Shown here piece after piece: positions 16,274 to 24,189 of a stretch of 64,000 nt of DNA; position 1 is the stretch's first letter, and each line of letters opens with the position of its first letter. The DNA is from CAXMMR01 sp963692975 (GTDB lineage Bacteria; Pseudomonadota; Alphaproteobacteria; Acetobacterales; Acetobacteraceae): positions 124,001-188,000 of the forward strand of contig CAXMMR010000023.1 of assembly GCA_963692975.2 (NCBI GenBank). Reading direction: 5' to 3'. Below the pieces are notes generated by a model that worked only from the letters and a program-made list of their open reading frames with translations, was not told where the DNA came from and made no database searches. A program made the translations under genes and the position numbers.

Positions 16274-17710
16274 TCAGACCAGACTGCCGGCAAGCTGCAG
16301 CGGCTCGTCCTGCAGCGCCTTCTGCTGACGCTGCCTTGCCGCAACGCAGCTCACCCGGGCTGAGCAGCCGATCAGCAGGCCAAGCTGGACGAAGAACTCC
16401 GGCGTCTCGATCGTCGAGGCCGAGATGATCGCGGCGATGACCTGCCCTAGAACGGAGATCAGGAAGCCATCGAGCAGCATCGTCTGCGCGCCTTCATGGC
16501 TCGTCCGCCTGGCCCGGCGCACCTGGCGCGTGAGGGCCACTGCGAAGATGACGACGAGAACGACGCCGGGGATCCCGATCGTTGAGAGCAGCCCAGGCAG
16601 CAGGCTGGAGGATCGATTGCTGCCCCAGCCGACGCCGATGCCGTCCGTCTGCATCACCAGGTCCATGCTGTCGGCATCGGTCTTCGTGCGATCGTCGTAA
16701 GACGAAGAGTCGCCCTTGCTCAGCGTCGCATCCATCACCTCGCTGGCTGAAGCGACGACGCCTGGCGCCAGCACGGTTGCCGACATCGCCAATATCACGA
16801 GGGCGACGGCGGCGGGGACTGCGAAACGGACGAGCCGTGCGCGCATGGCGTGCGGCGCGCCGGTCACGGCATAGATCAGCAGCAGAACCAGGCCGATCCC
16901 CAGCACGACGAACCCCGTCGTCGACGTCGACAGAGCCATCGTCAGCAGCGCAAGCGGCAGCAGAGCGCGCGCAGACAGACTCTTGTGACCGCGCAGGAGC
17001 AGCCACGTGCAACCGAAGATGACGCCGGCGAGATAGCTGGCCAGCGAGGCTGGCTCGGCAAACGGACCGTTGATCCTCGGCACGCCGCCGAACTCCTGGC
17101 CCGACCAGATGGTCCAGCCGGGATTGGAGTAGAGGAAGCTGTCCGGATACGGCACGCCGACCAGCTTGCTGGCGAGCTGCCAAACCGAAATGCCGACGAC
17201 AATCCAGCCGCCCAGCAAATACGTGTTCAGCAGTCGATCGAACCGGATGCCCGGCCGCGTCGTGAGCAAGGCACTGGTGACGAGAACCAGGCAATCGACG
17301 ATGAGGTAGATGCTCTGAGTGACGTTCGCGAAGCTCGGCTGCAAGGCCTCCGTGCCGGTGAACGAGGCGACGACCTTTTCCGGCCAAACCTGCACCGTGT
17401 CGGCGAACAGCCGCGGCAGCACGGCCGCTGTCGCAACGGCGAACAGAGTGAAGGCGACGAACCGCCCGGCCGAGTGCCAGACATAGGGAGCGCCGGCATA
17501 GCGCACGCCTAGGAGAAGTTGCAGGACCGCAAAGGCAACGAACATCGAGGCCGGCACCAGGCTCGGCTGGATGCCCAGGCCGCCAATCACCACCGCCGCC
17601 GCCGCATTGAACAGGCCGCCGATCAGCACAAGCTGCAGCAGCCGCTCTGGGTTGCAGGCGTAGAGCAGGCATAGCGGAATGAAGACGAAGCCAAATTGCG
17701 TGAGCATCAT
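16274..17710 (-). CDS. O-antigen ligase/polymerase-like polytopic membrane protein
   Basis: 478-residue integral membrane protein with about ten hydrophobic helices and a larger hydrophilic loop around 320-385 (SKGDSSSYDDRTKTDADSMDL). The layout, with a GPFAEPASLASYLAGVIFG segment and an extended periplasmic loop before the last helices, resembles Wzy/WaaL-type polysaccharide polymerases and ligases, a family conserved in topology more than sequence. No glycosyltransferase, flippase or other polysaccharide genes adjoin it, so it is either an orphan or part of a dispersed pathway. It converges with the acyl-CoA dehydrogenase pair. The first codons read MMLTQFGFVFIPL, so the first helix may extend to the very N terminus. 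Confidence 0.65.
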   Translation of the reverse strand: MMLTQFGFVFIPLCLLYACNPERLLQLVLIGGLFNAAAAVVIGGLGIQPSLVPASMFVAFAVLQLLLGVRYAGAPYVWHSAGRFVAFTLFAVATAAVLPRLFADTVQVWPEKVVASFTGTEALQPSFANVTQSIYLIVDCLVLVTSALLTTRPGIRFDRLLNTYLLGGWIVVGISVWQLASKLVGVPYPDSFLYSNPGWTIWSGQEFGGVPRINGPFAEPASLASYLAGVIFGCTWLLLRGHKSLSARALLPLALLTMALSTSTTGFVVLGIGLVLLLIYAVTGAPHAMRARLVRFAVPAAVALVILAMSATVLAPGVVASASEVMDATLSKGDSSSYDDRTKTDADSMDLVMQTDGIGVGWGSNRSSSLLPGLLSTIGIPGVVLVVIFAVALTRQVRRARRTSHEGAQTMLLDGFLISVLGQVIAAIISASTIETPEFFVQLGLLIGCSARVSCVAARQRQQKALQDEPLQLAGSLV

Positions 17711-17908
17711 CTACACACGGCGACGCAGCAGCATCGCATCCCGCACAACCGCCAAGCTTGCCGTTCTGACCCCTTGATCTCGACCATGGCGCAATCATAC
17801 GGCGCCCTGCTTAATGAATCGTGAAGCTGCGCCCGGCGCTCACGCGCGCCGGTTAGGACAGAATCGTCGCGGCCGCCCGCACGCCCTGACCAGAGGAAAG
17901 CAACGCCA

Positions 17909-18508
17909 ATGACGAGCGCAAACAGCCGCACCTCCGACTACCCCATCGATCCGATGTTCCTCGAGCGCTGGTCACCGCGCGCCTTTACCCCCGAGGCGAT
18001 CTCCGAGGCCGACTTGCTGAGCATGCTGGAGGCCGGTCGCTGGGCCGCCTCGTCCTACAACTCCCAGCCGTGGCGTTTCCTCTACGCGCTGCGCGACACG
18101 CCGCATTGGCAGACCTTCTTCGACCTGCTGGTGCCCTTCAACCAGGGCTGGGCCAAGAACGCCTCCGCCCTGATGATCCTGGTCTCCAACTCGCTGATGC
18201 GCCCGCCCGGCGCCGAGAAGGACGTCCCCTCGCACAGCCACTCGCTGGATGCCGGCACCGCCTCGGGCTACGTCGCGCTGCAGGCGATGAAGATGGGATG
18301 GTACGTGCACGGCATGGTCGGCTTCGACATGGACCGCGCCTTTGCCGAGCTCAACGTCCCGCAGGGCTACCGCGTCGAGGCCGCCTACGCGATCGGCAAG
18401 ATGGGCGACAAGTCCAGCCTGCCGGAGGCGATGCAGGAGCGGGAGCAGCCAAGCCCACGCCGGCCGCTGAGCGAGCTGGCTTTCGCGGGGGGCTTTCCGA
18501 AGACGTAA
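17909..18508 (+). CDS. Nitroreductase family protein
   Basis: 199-residue FMN-dependent oxidoreductase of the nitroreductase superfamily. N-terminal FLERWSPRAFTPEAIS and EAGRWAASSYNSQPWRF carry the conserved Arg and Ser/Asn residues that bind FMN phosphate and ring. LQAMKMGWYVHGMVGFD and the C-terminal AYAIGKMGDKSSLPE complete the fold. It has no signal peptide. The physiological substrate (quinones, nitro-compounds or enoyl thioesters) is not predictable. It stands alone, with about 200 nt upstream to the membrane protein and an IS-interrupted F1 element 8 nt or less downstream. The GGAAAGC upstream of ATG 17909 is a plausible RBS. Confidence 0.9.
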   Translation: MTSANSRTSDYPIDPMFLERWSPRAFTPEAISEADLLSMLEAGRWAASSYNSQPWRFLYALRDTPHWQTFFDLLVPFNQGWAKNASALMILVSNSLMRPPGAEKDVPSHSHSLDAGTASGYVALQAMKMGWYVHGMVGFDMDRAFAELNVPQGYRVEAAYAIGKMGDKSSLPEAMQEREQPSPRRPLSELAFAGGFPKT

Positions 18509-18571
18509 GAAAGGCGAGGGCTCTGCCCTCGACCCGCTGGGGCCCGCGGCTCCAGACCCCATTCTTTAATA
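18506..18571. repeat. F1 element, copy 6, left half (split by IS630)
   Basis: Left half of an F1 element: AGGGC/GCCCT, TGGGGCCCGCGGCTCCA, CAGACCCC. It ends at the TA target of the IS630 insertion; the right half resumes at 19735. Removing the IS and one TA restores a contiguous F1 element. Confidence 0.85.
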
Positions 18572-19732
18572 CCAACGGCCGTGGTTTCTGACTCCTAGGA
18601 TTCCCTGTGGCTGTTAAGTGTGATCCGCTGAGCTTTTCTCGATTCGGAGAAGCAGGATGGCGGTTGCAATTACTCGAACGGAACTGGATGCATCTGGTCT
18701 GCGGCACGCGGCCGCGCGGACCAAGGACGCCGACGCGGCCCGGCGCATGCTGGCGCTTGCCCTGGTGCTGGACGGGTGCCGCCGGGCGGACGCGGCGCAG
18801 AGCTGCGGCATGGACCGGCAAACCCTGCGCGACTGGGTGCACCGCTTCAACGAGCACGGCTTGGCTGGCTTATCCGGCCGCAAGGCGCCTGGCCCCACGC
18901 CGCGGCTGACGCCTGAACAGGACGCATCTGTGGCCGAGCTGGTGCGCAAAGGCCCCGACCTGGCCGAGCATGGCGTTGTCCGCTGGCGCCGGGCCGACCT
19001 GTCCAAGGTGATCGAGGCCCGCTTCGGGGTGCAACTGGCCGAGCGCAGCGTCGGCACTCTGCTGCGCCGGCTGGGGTTCCGCCACCTGTCCGTGCGGCCG
19101 CACAACCCCGTCCAGGACTTGGCAGCCATGGAGGCACACAAAAAAACTTTGCCGACCTGGTCGCCGCCGCGATCCCCGAGCACGCACGCGGCAAGCCGGT
19201 CGAGCTCTGGTGGCAGGACGAGGCCAGGATCGGCCAGCAGGGCACGCTGACCTATGTCTGGAGCGAGCAGGGTAGCCGACCACCAGCCCCGCGCGACTGT
19301 CGATACAGCTGGGCCTACATCTTCGGCGCCGTCTGCCCGGCCCGCGGCACCGGTGCCGCGCTCGTGCTGCCCTATGCTGACAAGCAGGCCATGACGCTGC
19401 ACTTGGCCGAGATCAGCCAGGCCGTGACACCCGGCGCCCATGCCGTCGTCATCATAGACGGCGCCGGATGGCACAAGCCGGGCGGGCGCCTGATCCTGCC
19501 CAGCAACGTCAGCACTCTGATCTTGCCCGCTTACGCCCCCGAGCTGAACCCGCAGGAAAACATCTGGCAGTTCCTGCGGCAAAACTACCTCGCCAACCGC
19601 GTCTTCGACACTTACGACCACATCGTCCAGGCATGCTGCGACGCTTGGAACGTCCTCATCCAACAACCAGAACGCATCACCACCATCGCGTCACGAGAAT
19701 GGGCCAAAGCGGTCAGCATCTAATGCCGTTGG
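18572..19732 (+). mobile_element. IS630-family insertion sequence (1161 bp)
   Basis: The ends are inverted: left CCAACGGC at 18572-18579 and right GCCGTTGG at 19725-19732, each flanked by the dinucleotide TA (18570-18571 and 19733-19734), the target duplication expected of IS630/Tc1-mariner elements. Length 1161 bp fits the family. It encodes one transposase in two overlapping frames. It lies inside an F1 intergenic repeat, where insertion should not have broken a gene. Confidence 0.93.
18657..19723 (+). CDS. IS630-family transposase, two-frame gene with A7 slippery site
   Basis: The first frame (18657-19250) encodes the HTH domains: CRRADAAQSCGMDRQTLRDW and a second wHTH with LSKVIEARFGVQLAERSVGT. 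It leaves the conserved sequence just after a run of seven A at 19140-19146. A -1 shift there continues in frame to a stop at 19723 and yields the DDE catalytic domain: VELWWQDEARIGQQG (first Asp), VIIDGAGWHK (second Asp) and LNPQENIW (Glu). All three catalytic acids are intact. Programmed -1 frameshifting at A-runs is known in IS630-family elements, so this is more likely an active fused transposase than a pseudogene. The first ORF alone would give an HTH-only product of 197 residues. Confidence 0.9.
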
Positions 19733-19800
19733 TATAACAGATCGATTTTAAAGGCTCCGCCTTTAATGGGGTCCAGGGGCAAAGCCCCTGGCCTTTCTTG
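19733..19800. repeat. F1 element, copy 6, right half (split by IS630)
   Basis: Right half: ATTTTAAAGGC/GCCTTTAAT, TGGGGTC, CCAGGGGC/GCCCCTGG, directly after the right TA of the insertion sequence. It borders the stop codon of the 82-residue minus-strand gene. Confidence 0.85.
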
Positions 19801-19801
19801 C

Positions 19802-20050
19802 CTAGAGCGCCGATTGCCCGACCGGCGCGCCGAGCGAAGGCGCCGGCTCGGCGCCGCCCAGCATCTCGTCGATCGCCGCGCGCGCCGCCAGGACGGCCGA
19901 CTTGAACGAGCCGCGCACGCCGCGCGCCCGTGTCAGCCCGCTGGCTGATGGCCGTTTCGGATTTTTGTCATACACGGACCACGCCCGCATGCCGTCGGTC
20001 TCGATGCCGACCACATAGACGACGCCGCGATATTCCAGGGTCTGTTCCAT
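19802..20050 (-). CDS. Small hypothetical protein, start codon overlapping arfB
   Basis: 82-residue unrecognised protein starting MEQTLEYRGVVYVVGIET. It appears genuine: beta-strand-like N terminus, a basic middle (YDKNPKRPSASGLTRARG) and an amphipathic helix (FKSAVLAARAAIDEMLGG). The ATG at 20050 overlaps, on the opposite strand, the ATG of arfB (20049) within CATG, so the two genes diverge with no intergenic space. A longer reading frame exists upstream but is antisense to arfB and is not chosen. The 3' end abuts an F1 half-element. No function is proposed. Confidence 0.65.
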   Translation of the reverse strand: MEQTLEYRGVVYVVGIETDGMRAWSVYDKNPKRPSASGLTRARGVRGSFKSAVLAARAAIDEMLGGAEPAPSLGAPVGQSAL

Positions 20051-20456
20051 GCCGCCTCCCGTCACCATTAGCGAACGTGAGATCGCCTGGCGTTTCGTCC
20101 AGTCCTCCGGGCCGGGCGGGCAGAACGTCAACAAGGTGGCGAGTGCGGCGCAGTTGCGCTTCGACGTCGCTCGCTCGACGAGCCTGAGCGAGCCGGTCCG
20201 CGCCCGGCTGATCGCGCTGGCGGGGCGCCGGGTGAGCGGCGACGGGGTGCTGGTCATCACCGCGCAACGCTTTCGCAGCCAGGAGCGCAACCGGGCGGAT
20301 GCGCTGGAGAGGCTGCAGGCGCTGGTCGCGCAAGCGTCGGAGCGGCCGGAGTATCGGGTGCCGACGCGGGTGCCTTATGGGCAGAAGCGGCAGCGGCTGG
20401 AAGGCAAGACCAAGCGGGCGACGGTCAAGGCGAACCGGAAGCAAGTGAAAGAGTAA
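20049..20456 (+). CDS. arfB: Alternative ribosome-rescue factor / peptidyl-tRNA hydrolase ArfB
   Basis: 135-residue ArfB (YaeJ) homologue, which enters stalled ribosomes lacking mRNA in the A site and hydrolyses the peptidyl-tRNA. The GGQ catalytic motif is in SSGPGGQNVNKVAS (G23-G24-Q25), typical for the N-terminal release-factor-like domain. The C-terminal tail is strongly basic (KRQRLEGKTKRATVKANRKQVKE), as required to thread into the mRNA channel. The ATG at 20049 overlaps the start of the divergent 82-residue gene. Its RBS and promoter therefore must lie inside that gene. Confidence 0.94.
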   Translation: MPPPVTISEREIAWRFVQSSGPGGQNVNKVASAAQLRFDVARSTSLSEPVRARLIALAGRRVSGDGVLVITAQRFRSQERNRADALERLQALVAQASERPEYRVPTRVPYGQKRQRLEGKTKRATVKANRKQVKE

Positions 20457-20458
20457 GC

Positions 20459-20545
20459 ACCAGGGCTCTGCCTTGGTCGGGCTCAATCGCATGACTACGA
20501 CAACAACCCGCCGCTGGAGGCTGCGCCTCCAGACTTGCTTGCATT
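20459..20545. repeat. Degenerate F1-like half element
   Basis: CCAGGGCTCTGCCTTGG, then a GCTGGAGGCTGCGCCTCCAGAC palindrome core (arms TGGAGGC/GCCTCCA) and CTTGCTTGCATTCAG, between convergent arfB and the dehydrogenase gene. It has F1 architecture but diverged sequence. Likely a terminator for both. Confidence 0.55.
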
Positions 20546-21651
20546 CAGTAAGTCACGACCGTTCGGATGCTTTCGCCGTGGACCATCAGTTCGAAGCCGT
20601 CGTTGATTTTTTCCAGCGGCAGCGTATGGGTGATCAGCGGGTCGATCTGGATTTGCTTGTCCATGTACCAGTCCACGATCTTCGGCACGTCGGTGCGGCC
20701 CCTGGCGCCGCCGAAGGCCGAGCCGATCCAGCGCCGGCCGGTGACGAGCTGGAACGGGCGGGTGCTGATCTCCTGGCCGGCGGCGGCGACGCCGATGATG
20801 GTGGCGACACCCCACCCCTTATGGGCGCATTCAAGCGCCTGGCGCATCAGGGTGGGACTGCCGACGCACTCAAACGTGTAGTCCGCGCCGCCGCCGGTGA
20901 GCTCGACCAGGTGGCCGACGAGGTCCTCGACGCCCTTCGGATTGACGAAATGGGTGAGGCCGAAGCGGCGGGCGATCGCCTCGCGGGCGGGGTTGAGGTC
21001 GACGCCGACGATCTGGGCGGCGCCGACCAGGCGGGCGCCCTGGATGACGTTCAGCCCGATGCCGCCGAGGCCGAACACGACGACCGTCGAGCCGGGCTCG
21101 ACCTTGGCGGTGAACAGCACGGCGCCGATGCCGGTGGTGACGCCGCAGCCGACGTAGCAGACGGTCTCGAATGGCGCGTCCTGGCGGATCTTGGCCACCG
21201 CGATCTCGGGCATGACGGTGAAGTTCGAGAAGGTCGAGCAACCCATGTAGTGCAGGATCGGCCGGCCCTGGTGGCTGAAGCGGGACGTGCCGTCCGGCAT
21301 CAGGCCGCGTCCCTGGGTGCCGCGGATGCGCTGGCAGAGGTTGGTCTTGCGGCTCAGGCAGTACTCGCACTCGCGGCACTCGGGCGTGTAGAGCGGGATC
21401 ACGTGGTCGCCCGGCCGGATGGAGGTGACCCCTGCCCCGACCTCGCGCACGATGCCCGCGCCTTCGTGGCCGAGGATTGACGGGAACAGCCCCTCCGGGT
21501 CGCCGCCGGAGAGGGTGAACTTGTCGGTGTGGCACAGGCCGGTGGCGCGCAGCTCGACCAGCACCTCGCCGGCTTGCGGTCCCTCGAGGTCGAGCTCGTC
21601 GACCACCAGCTTGCTGCCCGCCTCGAACGCGATCGCCGCGCGTGTTCGCAT
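20545..21651 (-). CDS. frmA: Class III alcohol dehydrogenase / S-(hydroxymethyl)glutathione dehydrogenase
   Basis: 368-residue zinc-dependent medium-chain dehydrogenase of the class III (FrmA/AdhC) type, which oxidises S-hydroxymethylglutathione (formaldehyde plus glutathione) to S-formylglutathione using NAD. Catalytic zinc ligands: C40 in TGLCHTD and H62 in LGHEGAG. Structural zinc cysteines: C92, C95, C98, C106. The GCGVTTGIGAV and VVVFGLGGIGLNVIQGA segments give the Rossmann fold. The start at 21651 (MRTRAAIAFEAG) is the family start. It lies 4 nt downstream of the N-formylglutamate amidohydrolase gene, so the two form an operon. No S-formylglutathione hydrolase gene adjoins. Some homologues act on other alcohols, hence moderate certainty on substrate. 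Confidence 0.87.
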   Translation of the reverse strand: MRTRAAIAFEAGSKLVVDELDLEGPQAGEVLVELRATGLCHTDKFTLSGGDPEGLFPSILGHEGAGIVREVGAGVTSIRPGDHVIPLYTPECRECEYCLSRKTNLCQRIRGTQGRGLMPDGTSRFSHQGRPILHYMGCSTFSNFTVMPEIAVAKIRQDAPFETVCYVGCGVTTGIGAVLFTAKVEPGSTVVVFGLGGIGLNVIQGARLVGAAQIVGVDLNPAREAIARRFGLTHFVNPKGVEDLVGHLVELTGGGADYTFECVGSPTLMRQALECAHKGWGVATIIGVAAAGQEISTRPFQLVTGRRWIGSAFGGARGRTDVPKIVDWYMDKQIQIDPLITHTLPLEKINDGFELMVHGESIRTVVTY

Positions 21652-21655
21652 CGTC

Positions 21656-22417
21656 TTACCCCTCCAGGCCGGCTGCCGACGCCGCAATCGGCAGCAGCTC
21701 CGCCAGCAGCAACGCCCAGCGGCGCTGCCCGGCTGCGTCGGCGATCAGGTCCTGGCGGATCTCGAGCTCGACATTGGCCAGGCCGCGCCGCTCGGCCTGC
21801 AGCGGCACTGTATAGTCCGAGGTCTGGGAGAGCGCGTACGGCTCGTTGTCGCCGACCGGCGGCGCCACGCGCTGGCGCAGCAGCGCGAGCAGCGCCTCGG
21901 CGAGGCGGTTGCCCGGCGTGTAGAGCACGCCCGCCTGCCAGGCCCTCGGCTCGTCCAGGTAGACCGGGGTGAAGCTGTGCACGGCGACCAGGATGCTGGG
22001 CTGGCGCCGGTGCTCCAGCACGCCGGCGATGGCCGCCTGGTAGGGCCGCAGGATCTCCGCCCGCCTCGCCTCGGCGGCCGCCGGCGCGAGGTCCCGATTG
22101 CCGGGGATTTCGGTGCGCTCGCTCAGCGTCGGGATCGAGCCCGGGTGATCCTCCGGGCGATTGCAGTCGATCACCAGACGCGAGTAGCGCTGTGCGATCA
22201 GAACGGCATCGAGATGCTCGGACAGAACTCGCGACACGCCCAGGGCGCCGATGTCCCAGGCGACATGGCGCTCGAACTCGGAGGCGGGGACGCCGAGGTT
22301 GCCCAGGCTCTCGGGCACTGCTCGGCCGGCATGATCGCAGGCCAGAACGAAGGGCGAGGCGCCGGCGGCGCGCTCGATCAGCACCGGGGCGGGATCGTTC
22401 GGGCCTAGGAGCGTCAT
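21656..22417 (-). CDS. N-formylglutamate amidohydrolase family protein
   Basis: 253-residue metalloenzyme of the N-formylglutamate deformylase (HutG2-like, FGase) family, which releases formate from N-formyl-L-glutamate or related N-formyl compounds. Conserved segments: FVLACDHAGRAVP near the N terminus, YSRLVIDCNRP, ILVAVHSFTPVY with metal-binding His, and the C-terminal VELEIRQDLI. It starts at ATG 22417, just after an F2 element, and is followed 4 nt later by a FrmA-type formaldehyde dehydrogenase. No histidine-utilisation genes are near, so the linkage points to one-carbon/formyl metabolism rather than Hut; that is inference. Confidence 0.88.
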   Translation of the reverse strand: MTLLGPNDPAPVLIERAAGASPFVLACDHAGRAVPESLGNLGVPASEFERHVAWDIGALGVSRVLSEHLDAVLIAQRYSRLVIDCNRPEDHPGSIPTLSERTEIPGNRDLAPAAAEARRAEILRPYQAAIAGVLEHRRQPSILVAVHSFTPVYLDEPRAWQAGVLYTPGNRLAEALLALLRQRVAPPVGDNEPYALSQTSDYTVPLQAERRGLANVELEIRQDLIADAAGQRRWALLLAELLPIAASAAGLEG

Positions 22418-22424
22418 CGGCGGA

Positions 22425-22540
22425 AGGAAGGCTCTTCTTTTTTGAAAAAAAGAAGCAAAAACTTCTATCCGACTGGGTCGGTGCTAGGCGCTCAAAAGTT
22501 TTTTGGTCCTGTTTTGAAAAAAAGGACTGCTTGCCTTCGT
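22425..22540. repeat. F2 element, copy 2 (complete)
   Basis: Left hairpin CTTCTTTTTT/AAAAAAGAAG (22432-22456), CAAAAACTT, a 40-bp spacer, AAGTTTTTTGG, right hairpin GTCCTGTTTT/AAAAAAAGGAC with outer GGAAGG/CCTTC-like ends. The right hairpin is embedded in the 3' end of the 166-residue membrane protein gene. Confidence 0.85.
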
Positions 22541-22984
22541 CGGCGGCATTGGCACGCAGCACATCAGGTAGACCGCGCCGATCCAGCCCAGCGTCGCTCC
22601 GGCGTTCAGCAGCGCGGCGATGCTGGCCGAGAGCGCGAGCCCGGCAGCGCAGAACAGCGCTAGGCCGACCCAAAGCAACCGAACTGGCCGCAGCGTGACC
22701 CTGTCGAGGTTCATCATGCCGGGGCGGGCGCGCCGTTCGGCGCGGGCGATCTGGCCGCGCAGCGCCTGGGCGGCGCCGAACGCCATCAGGGTGCCGATAA
22801 CCACCGCCGTGCGCAGCGTCCGGCTGGCGATGTTGGCCAGGTCCCAGGCCAGCAGCGCCGCCTCCAGAGCGATCGCGGCGTCGAGCGACAGCCGGGCGAG
22901 GTCGAAGCAGCTCAGCCTGTCGCCAAGCCGGTCGGCGAGCGGCTGCCACAGCTTGTCGATCAGCAGCGCATCGACATCGGGCAT
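22484..22984 (-). CDS. Hypothetical membrane protein with repeat-encoded C terminus
   Basis: 166-residue unrecognised protein. The N-terminal half is hydrophilic and helical (MPDVDALLIDKLWQPLADRL); then there are two to three hydrophobic helices, the clearest being VRLLWVGLALFCAAGLALSA. The natural protein seems to end near GAVYLMCCVPMPP. The final residues (SPFFQNRTKKLLSA) are translated from the F2 hairpin and are unlikely to be functional. The start ATG is at 22984, in front of an A/T-rich stretch (23003-23035) that may hold its promoter. It could be co-transcribed with the amidohydrolase gene beyond the F2 element only by read-through. Confidence 0.6.
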   Translation of the reverse strand: MPDVDALLIDKLWQPLADRLGDRLSCFDLARLSLDAAIALEAALLAWDLANIASRTLRTAVVIGTLMAFGAAQALRGQIARAERRARPGMMNLDRVTLRPVRLLWVGLALFCAAGLALSASIAALLNAGATLGWIGAVYLMCCVPMPPTKASSPFFQNRTKKLLSA

Positions 22985-23053
22985 GACGATCTCCAGGCTG
23001 TCTTCTTAATAAGACGTTTCTAATTTATAGATCAAGCTTGTTCGACGCCGGCG

Positions 23054-23926
23054 TTAACCTGCCAGCCCGGCGCCTGTCGCCGTCCGCTCGGGCCGGCCTG
23101 GCCTGGCGCAGCCATGCACGCGCATCGGCGAGCTGAGCAGCGGGTCGAGCAGCACCGCCATCTCGCAGCGCGATTTCGGCCGCATCGGCCGCGTCGTGGG
23201 TTGGCGGCGGAAGTTGATCACCAGCGATCCGCCGCCGGCGAGAGCGAGGCGCAGCGTGCCCTGGCGCAGCGCCCGCACGTAGAGCGGCTCGCCGGCGCCG
23301 GAGCCGGAGACGATGCCGGCGCCGACCGCCGCCACCCGGTCGCGATAGGCGTCGGCCAGCTCCGGCGTGTGCGAATGGTAGAGGCCGACTGCGACGTTCC
23401 AATCGCCGCCTGCCTCGGCGCGCAGGCTGACGAGGTAACGCGCCGCGTAGTCGGCGTTGGCCGCCGGGTCGAACGCCTCGTCGAGGCTGTGGAAGGCGCC
23501 GGGATGGAGCTGCAGGTCGACCTGCAGGCAGCCGACGTCGATGTAGGGGATGTGGCGGCCCTGCGCCTGGGCGACCCAGGCGACAGCGGCGGCGCGGCTT
23601 TCGAGGAACAGCCCGGTGCCGTTGGCGTCGATCGTCCATGGCCAGGGGCGGACGTCGCCCATCGAGGTGATCGGCCGGCCGCTCTCGACGCGGGCGATGG
23701 TGGCGAGCAGGCCGGCCGGCAAGCCATGGCGCTGCTCGGCGGCGCCGACCGCGGCGGTGCACTGCGCGCTCTGCTGGACGTCCCAAGGGATTGCGACCGA
23801 GATCGCAGTCGGGATTGCGACCGAGGCTGGCCTGGCGGCGAGATGCGCCGGCTTGGCCGCCGAGGCCGCGCCGCTGATCGCCAGCAGGACAAGGGCGGCG
23901 CGCGACAGCGTCTTCACCGATGGCAT
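23054..23926 (-). CDS. Lytic transglycosylase-like (SLT-domain) secreted protein
   Basis: 290-residue exported protein with a signal peptide (1-23, ending SGAASAA) and a lysozyme-like domain. QRHGLPAGLLATIARVESGR carries the likely catalytic Glu at 81, and MGDVRPWPWTIDANGTG with VGCLQVDLQLHPGAFHSLDEAFDPAANADYAARYL follows the SLT/VirB1-like pattern. It probably cleaves peptidoglycan glycan strands in the periplasm. The linker after the signal repeats SVAIP (SVAIPTAISVAIP), encoded by a short DNA repeat near 23795-23825. The last 70 residues are basic and low-complexity with no recognised domain. The domain is typical of secretion- or flagellum-associated transglycosylases, but no such genes are near. 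Confidence 0.8.
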   Translation of the reverse strand: MPSVKTLSRAALVLLAISGAASAAKPAHLAARPASVAIPTAISVAIPWDVQQSAQCTAAVGAAEQRHGLPAGLLATIARVESGRPITSMGDVRPWPWTIDANGTGLFLESRAAAVAWVAQAQGRHIPYIDVGCLQVDLQLHPGAFHSLDEAFDPAANADYAARYLVSLRAEAGGDWNVAVGLYHSHTPELADAYRDRVAAVGAGIVSGSGAGEPLYVRALRQGTLRLALAGGGSLVINFRRQPTTRPMRPKSRCEMAVLLDPLLSSPMRVHGCARPGRPERTATGAGLAG

Positions 23927-23974
23927 CGCGTCCCGTACGACAGCTGACGCAGGACCGCCAGTCGTCCTTGCCGG

Positions 23975-24188
23975 TCAGGAAGGCCAGAGGCTCTGCCTCT
24001 GGACTCCGCTGGGGCCTGAGGCCCCAGACCCCCATCCGTTTGAAGTGCACACTGGCTCTTTCTTGCCTGGCGAAGCCAGCAATCATCTGCTTCACGGCGC
24101 CAATCGTGCCGTGTGGCACGACCAAAGAATGGATTTTAAAGGCTTCGCCTTTAATGGGGTCCAGGGGCAAAGCCCCTGGCCTTCCTGA
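23975..24188. repeat. F1 element, copy 7
   Basis: Complete: CCAGAGGC/GCCTCTGG, TGGGGCC/GGCCCCA, CAGACCCC, the middle TTGCCTGGCGAAGCC, AAAGGC/GCCTTT, TGGGGTC, CCAGGGGC/GCCCCTGG. It separates the start of the transglycosylase gene from the ABC remnants. Confidence 0.85.
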
Positions 24189-24189
24189 G

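Noticed and set aside
19140..19146. Transposase read as a frameshifted pseudogene
   Set aside because: The shift is at a seven-A slippery run in the place where IS630-family elements use programmed frameshifting, and all catalytic residues are intact.
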